DNA from: Streptosporangium nondiastaticum
GTDB lineage: Bacteria; Actinomycetota; Actinomycetes; Streptomycetales; Streptomycetaceae
Reading direction: 5' to 3'
Assembly: GCF_003011965.1 (NCBI RefSeq)
Contig: NZ_PXWG01000045.1
Span: 1 to 48,026 of the forward strand
Length of the DNA: 48,026 nucleotides
Shown piece by piece: positions 15,968 to 25,671 of this stretch; the first letter of the stretch is position 1; the number at the start of each line of letters is the position of its first letter. The position numbers and the translations under genes are program-made. The notes under the pieces were generated by a model that searched no databases, had not been told where the DNA came from, and saw only the letters and a list, made by a program, of their open reading frames with translations.

Positions 15968-16306
15968 ATGACCGTGCAGAACGACGACCGCGCAGACACG
16001 GCCGGGGCTCCGGTGGGCCTGGATGCTACGGACGAGGCTCTGGAGGTCTGGATCGACCAGGACCTGTGCACGGGGGACGGGATCTGCGCCCAGTACGCGC
16101 CGGAGGTCTTCGAGCTGGACATCGACGGCCTGGCCTATGTGAAGAGCGCCGACGACGAGCTGCTGCAGGAGCCCGGCGCGACGACTCCGGTGCCGCTGAC
16201 CCTGCTCACGGACGTCCGGGACTCCGCGAAGGAGTGCCCGGGCGACTGCATTCACGTGCGTCGCGTCTCGGACAAGGTGGAGGTCTACGGCCCCGACGCG
16301 GAGTGA
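15968..16306 (+). CDS. Ferredoxin (single cluster, Cys-x2-Asp-x2-Cys type)
   Basis: 112 residues. After an N-terminal extension of about 25 residues comes a small bacterial ferredoxin fold: C34-T-G-D-G-I-C40 and later C90-P-G-D-C94. The usual second cysteine of a 4Fe-4S motif is Asp37, as in the Asp-ligated cluster of Pyrococcus furiosus ferredoxin; the family also includes 3Fe-4S forms. Electron donor or partner unknown. The ATG is chosen for GGGCGAG upstream and because it removes a poorly supported upstream extension. It is divergent from mpa (244 nt), an arrangement I recall as common in actinomycetes, and ends 4 nt from the convergent next gene. Confidence 0.85.
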   Translation: MTVQNDDRADTAGAPVGLDATDEALEVWIDQDLCTGDGICAQYAPEVFELDIDGLAYVKSADDELLQEPGATTPVPLTLLTDVRDSAKECPGDCIHVRRVSDKVEVYGPDAE

Positions 16307-16310
16307 CGGA

Positions 16311-16925
16311 TCACACACTCCCCGCGACCGGGCGCGGCCGGAGGACGAACTTCCCGTTCTTCCAGTGCCATTCGACGGTCCGCTGCATGTCCGGGCAGCA
16401 ACGCGGCACGCTCGGGGCGGAATAGCCGAGCAGAGTGGCCGAAACGATGCCCTCGGTGACCGTGAGACCGGTGACGGTCATCTTCTCTTTGGGGTCGACG
16501 AGCGTGGCGAGCACGCGCGGCGGCTCACCGTACGCGGAGGGCTCGGCGAGGAGGTAGACGCCACTGGGCGGGGTGCCGCCGCCGGCGCGGCAGCGCACGA
16601 CGGCCACGGTCTCCAGGCGGCCGTCGTGGTCGAGGTCCGAGGTGATCTGCTGGACGACGTCGGGTCCGCCGCCGGGGCCGCACTCGAGGGGGTAGCGGGC
16701 GGCGAGCGCGTCGGGGGCCCGGGTGGCCGCGGCGGGGGCGACGGCCCGGGCCGGGGCGGGGTCCTCGCGGGGGCCGGTGACGCAGGCCGCGGCGATCACG
16801 GCGGCCAGGGCCACGGCGGTGACCAGCCAGTGCACGGGCCCGGGGCGGGTGTGCGGGAGGGGCTCGGCGGGCTCGGGATCGGGCTGAGCACGGTCTGGAC
16901 GAGGACTGCCGGCCGGTGGCTGCAC
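16311..16925 (-). CDS. Membrane-anchored exported protein of unknown function
   Basis: 204 residues: a Pro-rich cytosolic N-terminus, one hydrophobic segment (about 32-50, V-H-W-L-V-T-A-V-A-L-A-A-V-I-A-A-A-C), then an extracytoplasmic part with D-L-D-H-D-G-R-L-E-T-V-A-V-V-R-C, a short repeat-like strand seen in integrin-alpha/VCBS-like modules, and a second half with C-C-P-D and E-W-H-W-K-N-G-K-F. Possibly a lipoprotein-like or secreted binding protein; no family recognised. GTG start with AGGAG 10 nt upstream. It ends 4 nt from the convergent ferredoxin. Confidence 0.65.
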   Translation of the reverse strand: MQPPAGSPRPDRAQPDPEPAEPLPHTRPGPVHWLVTAVALAAVIAAACVTGPREDPAPARAVAPAAATRAPDALAARYPLECGPGGGPDVVQQITSDLDHDGRLETVAVVRCRAGGGTPPSGVYLLAEPSAYGEPPRVLATLVDPKEKMTVTGLTVTEGIVSATLLGYSAPSVPRCCPDMQRTVEWHWKNGKFVLRPRPVAGSV

Positions 16926-17094
16926 GCGCGCTGACTCCTGTGGCGGTGACTGCGGGGGATGCGGGGGGTGCTGAATTGATCAGCATCGTGCCACATCACC
17001 GCGTACCGGTGAACAGCGGGCACGCCGGTGGAGGGCCGCCGGAATGAGCGGGCCGGGAAGCGGGCGGGAGCCGGGCGGGTGAGCCGAACGAAGA

Positions 17095-17142
17095 GGCGCC
17101 GCCCCCGAGTTCCCCGCGGTGCGGGGTCCCGGGGGCGGCGCC
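17095..17142 (-). terminator. Terminator hairpin after trmI
   Basis: Outer 13-bp arms GGCGCCGCCCCCG (17095-17107) / 17130-17142 enclose a second stem CCCCGC/GCGGGG; 28 nt past the trmI stop. Confidence 0.8.
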
Positions 17143-17170
17143 GTGCGTGCCGGGCACGCGGCGTTCGGGG

Positions 17171-18058
17171 TCAGCCCTTGTTGGGGCCTTCGTAGTCCTC
17201 GCCGTAGGCGCCCTTGGCCGGGCGGCGGCGGCGCATGGGCGGCTCGACGCCGTCCGCGAGGCGGCGGGCGGTGACCAGGAAGCCGGTGTGGCCGATCATG
17301 CGGTGGTCCGGGCGGACGGCCAGGCCCTCGACGTGCCAGTTGCGGATCATCGACTCCCACGGCTGCGGCTCGGCGAAGCAGCCGATCTCGCGGATGGACT
17401 CGACGGTCCGGGCGAGCTGGGTGGTCGTCGCCACGTAGCAGCAGAGGATGCCGCCGGGGACGAGCGCCTTGGAGACGGCCTCCAGGCACTCCCAGGGGGC
17501 GAGCATGTCGAGGATGACGCGGTCGACGTCGGTGTCCGACAGGTTGTCCTGGAGGTCGCCGACGGTGAGCTGCCAGGCGGGGTGCGGGCCGCCGAAGTAG
17601 CGCTCGACGTTCGCCTGGGCGATCTCGGCGAAGTCCGCGCGGCGCTCGTAGGAGTGCAGCATGCCCTGGTCACCGATGGCGCGCAGCAGGAAGCTGCTCA
17701 GGGAGCCGGAGCCCACGCCCGCTTCCACGACGCGGGCGCCGGGGAAGATGTCGGCGAAGGCGAGGATCTGCCCCGCGTCCTTGGGGTAGACCACGGCGGC
17801 GCCGCGGGGCATGGACAGGACGTAGTCGGGGAGCAGGGGGCGCAGCGCGAGGTAGGCGACGTTTCCCGTGGTACGGACAACACTGCCTTCGGGGGCGCCG
17901 ATCAGCTCGTCGTGGGGGAAGGCACCCTTGTGGGTGTGGAACTGCTTCCCGGCTTCGAGCGTGAACGTGTAGTGGCGTCCCTTGGGGTCGGTGAGCTGGA
18001 CCTGGTCCCCGACCTGGAAGGGCCCGCGACGGCGGGCGGCACCGGTCGGTTCGGACAT
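17171..18058 (-). CDS. trmI: tRNA (adenine-N1)-methyltransferase TrmI
   Basis: Methylates A58 of tRNA with S-adenosylmethionine; a homotetramer in bacteria. 295 residues: N-terminal small beta domain (G-P-F-Q-V-G-D-Q-V-Q-L-T-D) and a Rossmann methyltransferase with motif I V-V-E-A-G-V-G-S-G-S-L-S and motif IV region D-R-V-I-L-D-M-L-A-P-W-E. The ATG at 18058 is preferred: TACGCT (18065-18070) ends 6 nt upstream, which fits a leaderless message; a GTG at 18097 would add 13 unconserved residues. The order mpa, trmI, RecB-like nuclease is also found in mycobacteria. Confidence 0.92.
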   Translation of the reverse strand: MSEPTGAARRRGPFQVGDQVQLTDPKGRHYTFTLEAGKQFHTHKGAFPHDELIGAPEGSVVRTTGNVAYLALRPLLPDYVLSMPRGAAVVYPKDAGQILAFADIFPGARVVEAGVGSGSLSSFLLRAIGDQGMLHSYERRADFAEIAQANVERYFGGPHPAWQLTVGDLQDNLSDTDVDRVILDMLAPWECLEAVSKALVPGGILCCYVATTTQLARTVESIREIGCFAEPQPWESMIRNWHVEGLAVRPDHRMIGHTGFLVTARRLADGVEPPMRRRRPAKGAYGEDYEGPNKG

Positions 18059-18138
18059 GTGACCAGCGTACCCGTCATCCGGCGGGGGTACGGACACGGC
18101 GCCGGTGCGCGGCCCCGGGCGGAGGCTCGCGGGGGGCC

Positions 18139-19401
18139 TCAGGAGGGCGTGCGGGCGGAGGAGGGGTTCCGGGACATGGCGGCCACGAAGGCCCGCTCGA
18201 CGTCGGAGGTGGACAGCACGCCGTAGACCTCTCCGCCGGCCTCGACGACCAGGTATTCGGTGGCGGGGGTGGCGCGGAGGGTGTCGAGGAGCTCCTCGCC
18301 GGCGAGGTCGGCGGGGACGCGCATGCCGTCCTTGAGGTCCTGGGCGAGGGCGCTGACGGCGACCCAGGGGCGGCGGTGCTCGGGGACGCCGACGATGGCG
18401 GCTTCGCGGACGAGGGCGGTGGGGCTGCCGCGGCCGTCGACGACGACGAGGGCGCGGGCGCCGGCTTCCCCGGCGCGGCGCAGGGCCTCGGAGAGGGGGG
18501 TGGCGGCCTGGACGGGGACGGCGCGGCGGGTGAGGGCGCGGGCCGAGAGGGCGGGGAGGCGCTCGCGCAGGCGGGCCATGCGGAGGCTGTTGCCGGCGCC
18601 GGTCCAGATGATGGCGGCGAGGATCGCCGCGAGGAGGGCGTCGGTGAGGGAGTCGAGGCCCCCGAGGTCCGCCCCGGACTCGCCGAGGCCGCCGCCGGCG
18701 CGGGTGAGCAGGGGCAGGCCGATGAGGACGGCGACGGCGAGGGCGCGGCCGATCCAGGCGGCGGCGACGGTGCCGGTCATGGGGTTGCCGCTGAGCTTCC
18801 AGACGACGGCGCGGAGCATGCGGCCGCCGTCCAGCGGGAGGCCGGGGAGCAGGTTGAAGGCGGCGACGAGGAGGTTGGAGACCATGAGGCCGGCGAGGAG
18901 GACGCCGGGGACGGTGCCGGGCTCGACGGCGAGCACGCCGAGGTAGAAGACGCCGGCGAGGACGAGGGAGAGGAGGGGGCCGACGAAGGCGAGGACGAAC
19001 TCGCGGCCGGGGGTCTCGGTCTCCTTCTCGATTTCGGAGACGCCGCCGAAGAACTGGAGCTGGATGCGGCGCACGGGGAGCTTGAAGCGGAGGGCGGCGA
19101 CGGTGTGGGCGAGCTCGTGGACGAGGACCGAGGCGTAGAAGGCGACGGCGAAGAAGAGGGAGACGAGGTAGCGGGCGCGGCCGAGCTCGGGGAGCACGCG
19201 GTCGAGCTGGCCGCCGAAGACCCAGGTGATGAGGGCGGCGACGAGGAACCAGCTGGGGGCCACGTAGACGGGTACGCCGAAGGGGCGTCCCATGAGGATG
19301 CCGCCGCCGCTGCCCCGGGCGCGTTCGGGCGGGGGCTTGCCGGGCTCGTGCCGGTGACCGGCGTCCCCGCCGCCGGACCTGCTCTGCCCGCTGTTCTCCA
19401 C
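18139..19401 (-). CDS. Site-2 protease-type membrane zinc metalloprotease with CBS pair
   Basis: 420 residues. After a Gly/Pro/His-rich N-terminus come several membrane segments with the zinc motif H95-E-L-A-H99 and the second metal ligand in P-L-D192-G-G-R, then a C-terminal cytosolic CBS pair (about 285-415; A-R-A-L-V-V-V-D and E-Y-L-V-V-E-A-G-G-E-V-Y-G-V-L-S-T-S-D). It is the Spo4FB/Rip3-like M50 class: an intramembrane protease that usually cuts anti-sigma factors or other membrane regulators, with ligand sensing by the CBS domains. GTG start with GAGGGGAC upstream. Divergent from the nuclease gene. Substrate unknown. Confidence 0.88.
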   Translation of the reverse strand: MENSGQSRSGGGDAGHRHEPGKPPPERARGSGGGILMGRPFGVPVYVAPSWFLVAALITWVFGGQLDRVLPELGRARYLVSLFFAVAFYASVLVHELAHTVAALRFKLPVRRIQLQFFGGVSEIEKETETPGREFVLAFVGPLLSLVLAGVFYLGVLAVEPGTVPGVLLAGLMVSNLLVAAFNLLPGLPLDGGRMLRAVVWKLSGNPMTGTVAAAWIGRALAVAVLIGLPLLTRAGGGLGESGADLGGLDSLTDALLAAILAAIIWTGAGNSLRMARLRERLPALSARALTRRAVPVQAATPLSEALRRAGEAGARALVVVDGRGSPTALVREAAIVGVPEHRRPWVAVSALAQDLKDGMRVPADLAGEELLDTLRATPATEYLVVEAGGEVYGVLSTSDVERAFVAAMSRNPSSARTPS

Positions 19402-19525
19402 GGTGTCCCCTCGTCGGATGCGGCCCTCGCAGGTGACCGGTGCTGCTCCGATCATGCAGTGCGAAGGGGTCTGTGGTCGATGGTATGACGCCGGCTGTCG
19501 GTGGCGGGCCTTAGGGTTTTCTGTC

Positions 19526-20479
<954 letters not shown>

Positions 20480-20492
20480 CGAAGGAGTTCCT

Positions 20493-21164
20493 GTGGCGAT
20501 CCGCGTCCTACTGGTCGACGACCAGCCGCTGCTGCGCACCGGCTTCCGGATGATTCTCGAAGCGGAACAGGACCTCGCGGTGGTGGGCGAGGCGGGGGAC
20601 GGCCTGCAGGCGCTGGATCAGGTGCGGGCCCTGCAGCCGGACGTGGTCCTGATGGACATCCGGATGCCCCGGATGGACGGCGTCGAGGCGACGCGCCAGA
20701 TCACCGGTCCGGACCGGAACGGCCCGGCGAAGGTGCTGGTGCTGACCACCTTCGACCTCGACGAGTACGTGGTGGAGGCGCTGCGGGCGGGTGCGAGCGG
20801 TTTCCTGCTGAAGGACGCGCCGGCGAATGAGCTGGTGCAGGCGATCCGGGTGGTGGCGGGCGGTGAGGCGATGCTCGCGCCGAGCATCACGCGCCGGCTG
20901 CTGGACAAGTACGCGGGTCATCTGCCGTCGGGCGAGGAGCCGCTGCCGGACACGCTGCACACGCTGACGGACCGCGAGGTCGAGGTGCTGAAGCTGGTGG
21001 CGCGCGGTCTGTCGAACGCGGAGATCGCGGCGGATCTGTTCGTCAGTGAGACCACGGTGAAGACGCATGTGGGGCACGTCCTGACGAAGCTGGGGCTGCG
21101 GGACCGGGTGCAGGCTGCGGTCTACGCGTACGAGAGCGGGCTGGTGCGGCCGGGCGCGCAGTAG
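20493..21164 (+). CDS. NarL/LuxR-type response regulator (orphan)
   Basis: 223 residues. Receiver domain: acidic pair D9/D10, phosphorylated D55 in V-V-L-M-D-I-R-M-P, and K in F-L-L-K-D; then a linker and a C-terminal LuxR HTH (L-T-D-R-E-V-E-V-L-K-L-V-A-R-G-L-S-N-A-E-I). GTG start with GAAGGAG 6 nt upstream, only 14 nt after the nuclease gene, so the two are co-transcribed. No histidine kinase gene is near, so the cognate sensor, if any, is encoded elsewhere. Typical of DNA-binding regulators of the NarL subclass. Confidence 0.9.
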   Translation: MAIRVLLVDDQPLLRTGFRMILEAEQDLAVVGEAGDGLQALDQVRALQPDVVLMDIRMPRMDGVEATRQITGPDRNGPAKVLVLTTFDLDEYVVEALRAGASGFLLKDAPANELVQAIRVVAGGEAMLAPSITRRLLDKYAGHLPSGEEPLPDTLHTLTDREVEVLKLVARGLSNAEIAADLFVSETTVKTHVGHVLTKLGLRDRVQAAVYAYESGLVRPGAQ

Positions 21165-21193
21165 CCGCCCGCTTCTCTCCCTTGAAAAGCACG

Positions 21194-21226
21194 GTGCCCT
21201 CCCCCGGATGTCCCGGGGGAGGGCAC
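21194..21226. terminator. Bidirectional terminator between the response regulator and the solute-binding gene
   Basis: Perfect 14-bp inverted repeat GTGCCCTCCCCCGG (21194-21207) / 21213-21226, 5-nt loop, between two convergent genes. Confidence 0.85.
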
Positions 21227-21244
21227 GTTCGCGTCGGGGGCGGG

Positions 21245-22834
21245 TCAGCCCTTCGCGGACTTGCTGATCTCCCAGAAGCGGAAGACGGTCGAGGCGTCGA
21301 GGGTCCACTGGAGACCGGAGACGCGCTCGCTGGCCACGGCGTACTGCTTGCCCTGCCAGAGCGGGAGGAGCGGCACGTCCTGGGCGACGGTGTTCTGCAC
21401 CTTGGCGTAGTCGCTGACGGTGGAGGGCCGGCTGCCGTTGGCGGCGGTGGCCAGGATGCGGCTGGTGATCTCCTTGGACTCGTAGTTGTTGGAGACCACG
21501 TTGTCCTCGCCGAAGAAGGGCGCGGTGAAGTTGTCCGGGTCCGGGTAGTCGGGGACCCAGCCCTTCACGTAGACGCCGTACTTGCCGGCGGCGATGCCCT
21601 GCTCGTACTCCTCCAGCGGGACGGACTTCACGTCCGCCTCGAAGAGGCCGCTCTTGTTGAGCTGCTGCGCGATGGCCTGGAACTCCGGGACGGTGCCCGG
21701 GCCGTAGCGGACCGGGGTGGCCCACAGGGTGAGCTTGACCTTGTCCTTGATGCCGGCGGAGCTCAGGGCGGCGGCGGCCTTGTCCTGCTGCGGCCGGTCG
21801 CCGTAGGTGTCGTAGAACGAGGTCTTGTGACCGGTGATGCCGCTGGGGACGATCGAGTACAGCGGCTCGGCGGTGCGCTTGTAGACGTCGCGGACGAGGG
21901 CGCTGCGGTCGATCAGGTAGGCGATGGCCTTGCGGACGCCGACCTTGCCGACGACGGGGTCCTTGGTGTTGAACACCAGGTGCTGGACCTCGGCGCTGGT
22001 GCCCTCGACGACCTTGAGGTTGTGCTTGCCGGCCGCGGCGTCGAGGTCGGCGATGTCCTTCATGGCGAGACCACGGTAGGCGAGGTCGATGTCGCCCTTC
22101 TGGACGGCTTCCTTCAGCGCGGTCTGCTCGCCGTGGAAGAGCTTCATCGTCACGCCGCGGTTCTGGACGACGGCGCTGCCCTTGTAGTCCTTGTTGACCG
22201 AGAACTTGGCCTGCTTCTCGTCGTAGGAGTCCAGCTTGTAGACGCCGGAGCCGACGGCCTTGCCGTCGGTGCGGAGCTTGTCCGCGGGGTACTCCTGGTG
22301 GTCCACGATCGAGCCGGCGCCCGAGGCGATCTTCTGCGGGAAGGTGGCGTCGGAGCGCTTGAGCTCGAAGACGACGTTCAGCTTGTCCGGCGTCCTGATG
22401 TTCTTGATCGAGGACAGCAGGGCCGAGGCGGGACCCTTCTTGTCGTTGATCTTCAGGGTGCGGTTGAAGGAGTAGGCGACGTCCTCGGAGGTGAGGTCGT
22501 GGCCGTTGCTGAACTTGAGCCCCTCCTTGAGGGTGCACTGGTAGACGGTGCTGCTCTCGTCCTTGAAGCTGCACTTGTCGGCGGCGTCGGGCTAGGGGAT
22601 GGTGCTCCCCTTGGGGAAGCTCATCAGCGACTGGAAGATGTTGTTGAACACGATCCAGGAGCCCGGGTCGTAGCCGGATGCCGGGTCGGTGGACACGACC
22701 TCGTCGGACATCCCCATGACCACCGACTCACCGGTGCCGCCGGCGTTGCCGTCTTCCGAACCGCACCCGGTGAGCAGGGCGGCGGCGAGCCCCGCACCGA
22801 GCGGGGCGGCAAGCCACTGGTCACGTTTCCTCAC
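21245..22834 (-). pseudogene. Family 5 ABC-transporter solute-binding lipoprotein, interrupted by an in-frame amber codon
   Basis: Read straight through, this is a 529-residue oligopeptide/dipeptide-type (SBP_bac_5) lipoprotein: GTG start with TGAGGA upstream, signal peptide, lipobox L-L-T-G-C24, then a full-length SBP fold ending L-Q-W-T-L-D-A-S-T-V-F-R-F-W-E-I. Codon 81 is TAG (22592-22594), in P-x-P-D-A-A-D-K-C-S-F; the same frame is open on both sides and no other stop occurs. The neighbouring paralogue has Ala at this position (T-T-P-A-P-D-A-A-S-K-C-S). So it is a single nonsense codon (or a base-call error) in an otherwise intact gene, with no frameshift. A GTG at 22306 could restart translation but would lack a signal peptide. 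No permease genes adjoin it. Confidence 0.85.
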
Positions 22835-22919
22835 GTGCACGTTCCTCACAGTTTCCTTGTTCGTCTCTGAACAAATCGTGAACAGGTCGTCGGCAGAACC
22901 GGTCTGACGGCTGGGTGCC

Positions 22920-24518
22920 TCACACGCCGCGGGCGAGTTCCCACGGCTGCATCTCGGAGGCGGAGTTGAGCGCCCACTCGGCACCGGTGACGTTCTCCCG
23001 GGCCGCCACGTACTGCTTGCCCTGCCACAGCGGCAGCACCGGCACCTCGTCGGCGACGATGTCCTGAGCCTGCTGGAAGTACTTGGCCGCCGCTTCGCGC
23101 TGCGCGGCCTCGCGGGAGTCCGGGATCAGCTCGTTGCTGATCTTGTTGTTCCGGTACGGCGAGCGGAGGAAGTTGTCCCGGCCGATGAAGGGGGCGACGA
23201 AGTTGTCGGGGTCCGGGAAGTCGGGGAACCAGCCCATGCCGTAGACGGCGTACTTGCCGGCGGCGGCCTCGGGCCGGAAGTCGGACCACTCCTTGCCCTG
23301 GAGCTTGACGCTGAACAGCCCGCTGTCGTTGAGCTGCTTCTGCAGGGTCTTGAAGGACTTCTCGGTCGCCTCACCGTAGTGGTCGGTGGTGTAGGTGAGG
23401 GTGAGCGGTACGGGGGTGCTGACGTTGCCGGAGCGCAGGATGCCGCGGGCCTTCTCCGCGCTGGGGTCGCCGTACTTGTTGGAGAACGAGTTCTGGTGAC
23501 CGGTGATGCCCATGGGGACCAGCGAGTACAGCGGGTCGTTGGTGCGGTCGTAGGAGTCGCGGGCCAGCGCCGCGCGGTCGACGATCTGGGCCATGGCCTG
23601 GCGGACGGCCTTGTTCTTCACCGTCGGGTCGTCGGTGTTGAAGGCGAGATAGCTGATCTCCTGGCCGGGGGCTTCGAGCAGCTTGACGTCCTTGCCCGCC
23701 TCCCCGCGCAGGCGGCTGACCTGGTCCGGGGAGAGGGTGCGGTTCATGATGTCGATGTCGCCCGCCTTGAGGGCCTTCTCCATCGACCGGGAGTCGTCGT
23801 AGAAGCGCATCTCGACCTTGTCGTTCTGCGGCTCGACGGCGCCCTGGTAGTCCTTGTTGCGGTTGAGCACGGCCTTGACGACGCGGCCGTCCTTCTCCTC
23901 GGTCTGCAGCGTGTACGGGCCGGAGCCGACGACCTTGAAGCCGTTGTCGAGCTTGTTCTTGTCGTAGGACTCGGCGTCGACGATGGCGGCGGCCGGGGTG
24001 GCGATCTTCTGCGGGAAGGTCGCGTCGGGCGTCTTCAGCTGGAAGACGACCTCCAGCTCGCTCGGCGTCTCGACCCGGTCGATGTTGCTGAGCAGCGAGA
24101 CCGGGCCGTTCTCGAAGTTGATGGTGCGGGCGCGGTCGATGGAGAACTTGACGTCCTCGGCGGTGAGCGCGTGCCCGTTGGAGAACTTCAGGCCGCTGCG
24201 CAGGGTGCAGCGGAACTGCTCGTTCTTGCGGTCGCCCCACGAGCACTTGGAGGCGGCGTCGGGGGCGGGGGTGGTCCCGGAGCGGGGCAGCCGCAGCAGC
24301 GTCTGGAAGGTGCTGTGGAGGACGTTCCAGACGCCGATGTCGTACGCGGCGGCCGGATCGAACGGCGCGGGGGCGTCGGTGGTCTCCTCGAACCGGTCGG
24401 TGGTGCCGATGACGATGGCGCCGCCGCCCTTGCCGGCTCCGCCGCTCCCGCCGCAGGCGACGAGCACGGGGGCCAACAGGGCTGCCACGGTCGGCAGCAC
24501 CAGCGTCTTGCGGTTCAT
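22920..24518 (-). CDS. Family 5 ABC-transporter solute-binding lipoprotein (intact paralogue)
   Basis: 532 residues. Signal peptide with lipobox V-L-V-A-C22; then the SBP_bac_5 fold with F-Q-T-L-L-R-L, T-L-R-S-G-L-K-F-S-N-G-H-A-L-T, T-F-P-Q-K-I-A-T-P and, near the end, L-P-L-W-Q-G-K-Q-Y-V. These blocks are shared with the preceding interrupted gene, so the two are tandem duplicates. Likely peptide or small-ligand capture for an ABC importer whose membrane and ATPase parts are encoded elsewhere. The ATG is placed by the signal peptide; GGGAGA lies about 12 nt upstream. The long upstream region contains a Crp-like site. Confidence 0.92.
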   Translation of the reverse strand: MNRKTLVLPTVAALLAPVLVACGGSGGAGKGGGAIVIGTTDRFEETTDAPAPFDPAAAYDIGVWNVLHSTFQTLLRLPRSGTTPAPDAASKCSWGDRKNEQFRCTLRSGLKFSNGHALTAEDVKFSIDRARTINFENGPVSLLSNIDRVETPSELEVVFQLKTPDATFPQKIATPAAAIVDAESYDKNKLDNGFKVVGSGPYTLQTEEKDGRVVKAVLNRNKDYQGAVEPQNDKVEMRFYDDSRSMEKALKAGDIDIMNRTLSPDQVSRLRGEAGKDVKLLEAPGQEISYLAFNTDDPTVKNKAVRQAMAQIVDRAALARDSYDRTNDPLYSLVPMGITGHQNSFSNKYGDPSAEKARGILRSGNVSTPVPLTLTYTTDHYGEATEKSFKTLQKQLNDSGLFSVKLQGKEWSDFRPEAAAGKYAVYGMGWFPDFPDPDNFVAPFIGRDNFLRSPYRNNKISNELIPDSREAAQREAAAKYFQQAQDIVADEVPVLPLWQGKQYVAARENVTGAEWALNSASEMQPWELARGV

Positions 24519-24931
24519 TGTGTGGGGTTCTCCCTGTGATGCGTTCGGTTCCCGGGACCCTACCGAGGAGCGGTGCGCGGGCCCACGGGCAAGCCGTGAA
24601 GTTCTCGCGAAAAGATTAGTGCCGGGGGCCGGTGCCACCGGAACACGGAGAAGTTGACGCGATATCACGCGGCGATAACAGCGGCGGGTTTCACCGATAT
24701 CCGGACGCAGGAACGATCCACGCACTCGATCACCAATCGGGACACAAGGGTGCGCTTCAACCCGGGTCAGGGCGCCATCGGGTGATCGTTTCCGCACACA
24801 ACGCCGCCGTGGGCGGTGACGAAGGTCACTCGGGCGACTTTCCCCCGGCCGCGGGAATTAAGTCACCGCATTCGTCACGGAAAACACTCGTTCCGGCGCC
24901 CAGAGTTCCTTGAACTTTCCCCGGGGCACGC
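24519..24931. other. 413-bp intergenic region upstream of the solute-binding gene
   Basis: No gene that I can support. Codon bias is absent and A+T is higher than around it. It contains the Crp-like palindrome at 24816-24829 and a TAATCT -10-like hexamer on the minus strand about 100 nt before the solute-binding gene, without a convincing -35. No obvious terminator for the HAD gene, which ends at 24932, could be found. Confidence 0.5.
24816..24829. promoter_or_regulatory. Crp-like binding site
   Basis: GTGACGAAGGTCAC is a perfect 5-bp inverted repeat with a 4-bp spacer and matches the published Streptomyces Crp pattern GTG-N6-G-N-CAC exactly. It lies about 300 bp upstream of the minus-strand solute-binding gene. 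Chance occurrence is possible in GC-rich DNA. Confidence 0.4.
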
Positions 24932-25645
24932 TCAGTGCACGGGCCGGTGCATTCCCGTGATCAGACCCCGGAGAAAACCGAGATCCACTTCCTCCAGGGA
25001 GCCGACGACGGTCCGCCCGGCGGCGGGCGGGATGGGTGCCACCGACGGCACCGCCACCACCCGGCAGCCGGCCGCCTCCGCGGCCGTGACCCCGGTCAGG
25101 GTGTCCTCCACGACCGCGCACCGGCCGGGCTCGGCCCCGAGCCGGGCGGCCGCCAGCAGATACGGGTCAGGATGCGGCTTCGTGCGCTCGATCTCGTCGC
25201 CCGCGACGGTCAGCGCGAAGTTCTCCCGGCCCAGGGAGAGCAGCACGCGGTCGATGATCTCCCGGTGCGAGGCCGAGACCAGGGCGGTGGGGATCTTGTG
25301 GGCGGCGAGCTCGGCGAGCAGCCGGCGGGCGCCCGGCATCAGCGGCACCCCGCGCCCGATCATCTCGGAGAAGCGCGTGTTGAGCAGGACGGTGAGCTCC
25401 GTCAGAGCGATCTTCGCGCCCGTGGCCCGGATCAGGAAGGAGGCGCTGCGCGCCATCGGGCCGCCGACGACGACCTCGCGGTACTCCTCCAGCAGCTGGT
25501 GCCCCAGCTCGGCGAAGACGGCGACCTCCACCTCCCACCAGAAGCCCTCCGTGTCGACGAGGGTGCCGTCCATGTCGAGCAGGACCGCCTGCAGGGCGGA
25601 GCCCGCGGCCGCACGGGGCGGGGCAACGGGGATGCTGCTGGTCAT
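24932..25645 (-). CDS. HAD-superfamily phosphatase (beta-phosphoglucomutase/GPP-like)
   Basis: 237 residues. HAD motif I L-L-D24-M-D26-G-T-L-V-D-T; helical cap beginning W-W-E-V-E-V-A-V-F; motif II A-L-V-S-A-S; motif III K in E-R-T-K-P-H-P-D-P-Y-L-L-A-A; motif IV V-V-E-D-T-L-T-G. It is the subfamily I cap type, usually a small-molecule phosphatase or phosphomutase; substrate unknown. ATG chosen with GGAGG 10 nt upstream. It follows the PAC2 gene on the same strand, with a long hairpin between them. Confidence 0.88.
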   Translation of the reverse strand: MTSSIPVAPPRAAAGSALQAVLLDMDGTLVDTEGFWWEVEVAVFAELGHQLLEEYREVVVGGPMARSASFLIRATGAKIALTELTVLLNTRFSEMIGRGVPLMPGARRLLAELAAHKIPTALVSASHREIIDRVLLSLGRENFALTVAGDEIERTKPHPDPYLLAAARLGAEPGRCAVVEDTLTGVTAAEAAGCRVVAVPSVAPIPPAAGRTVVGSLEEVDLGFLRGLITGMHRPVH

Positions 25646-25671
25646 CCGGGGCACACCTCCTGGGGGACGAG

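Noticed and set aside
20480..20492. A missing histidine kinase for the response regulator
   Set aside because: Neither side encodes one; the gene is an orphan by location and not a broken operon.
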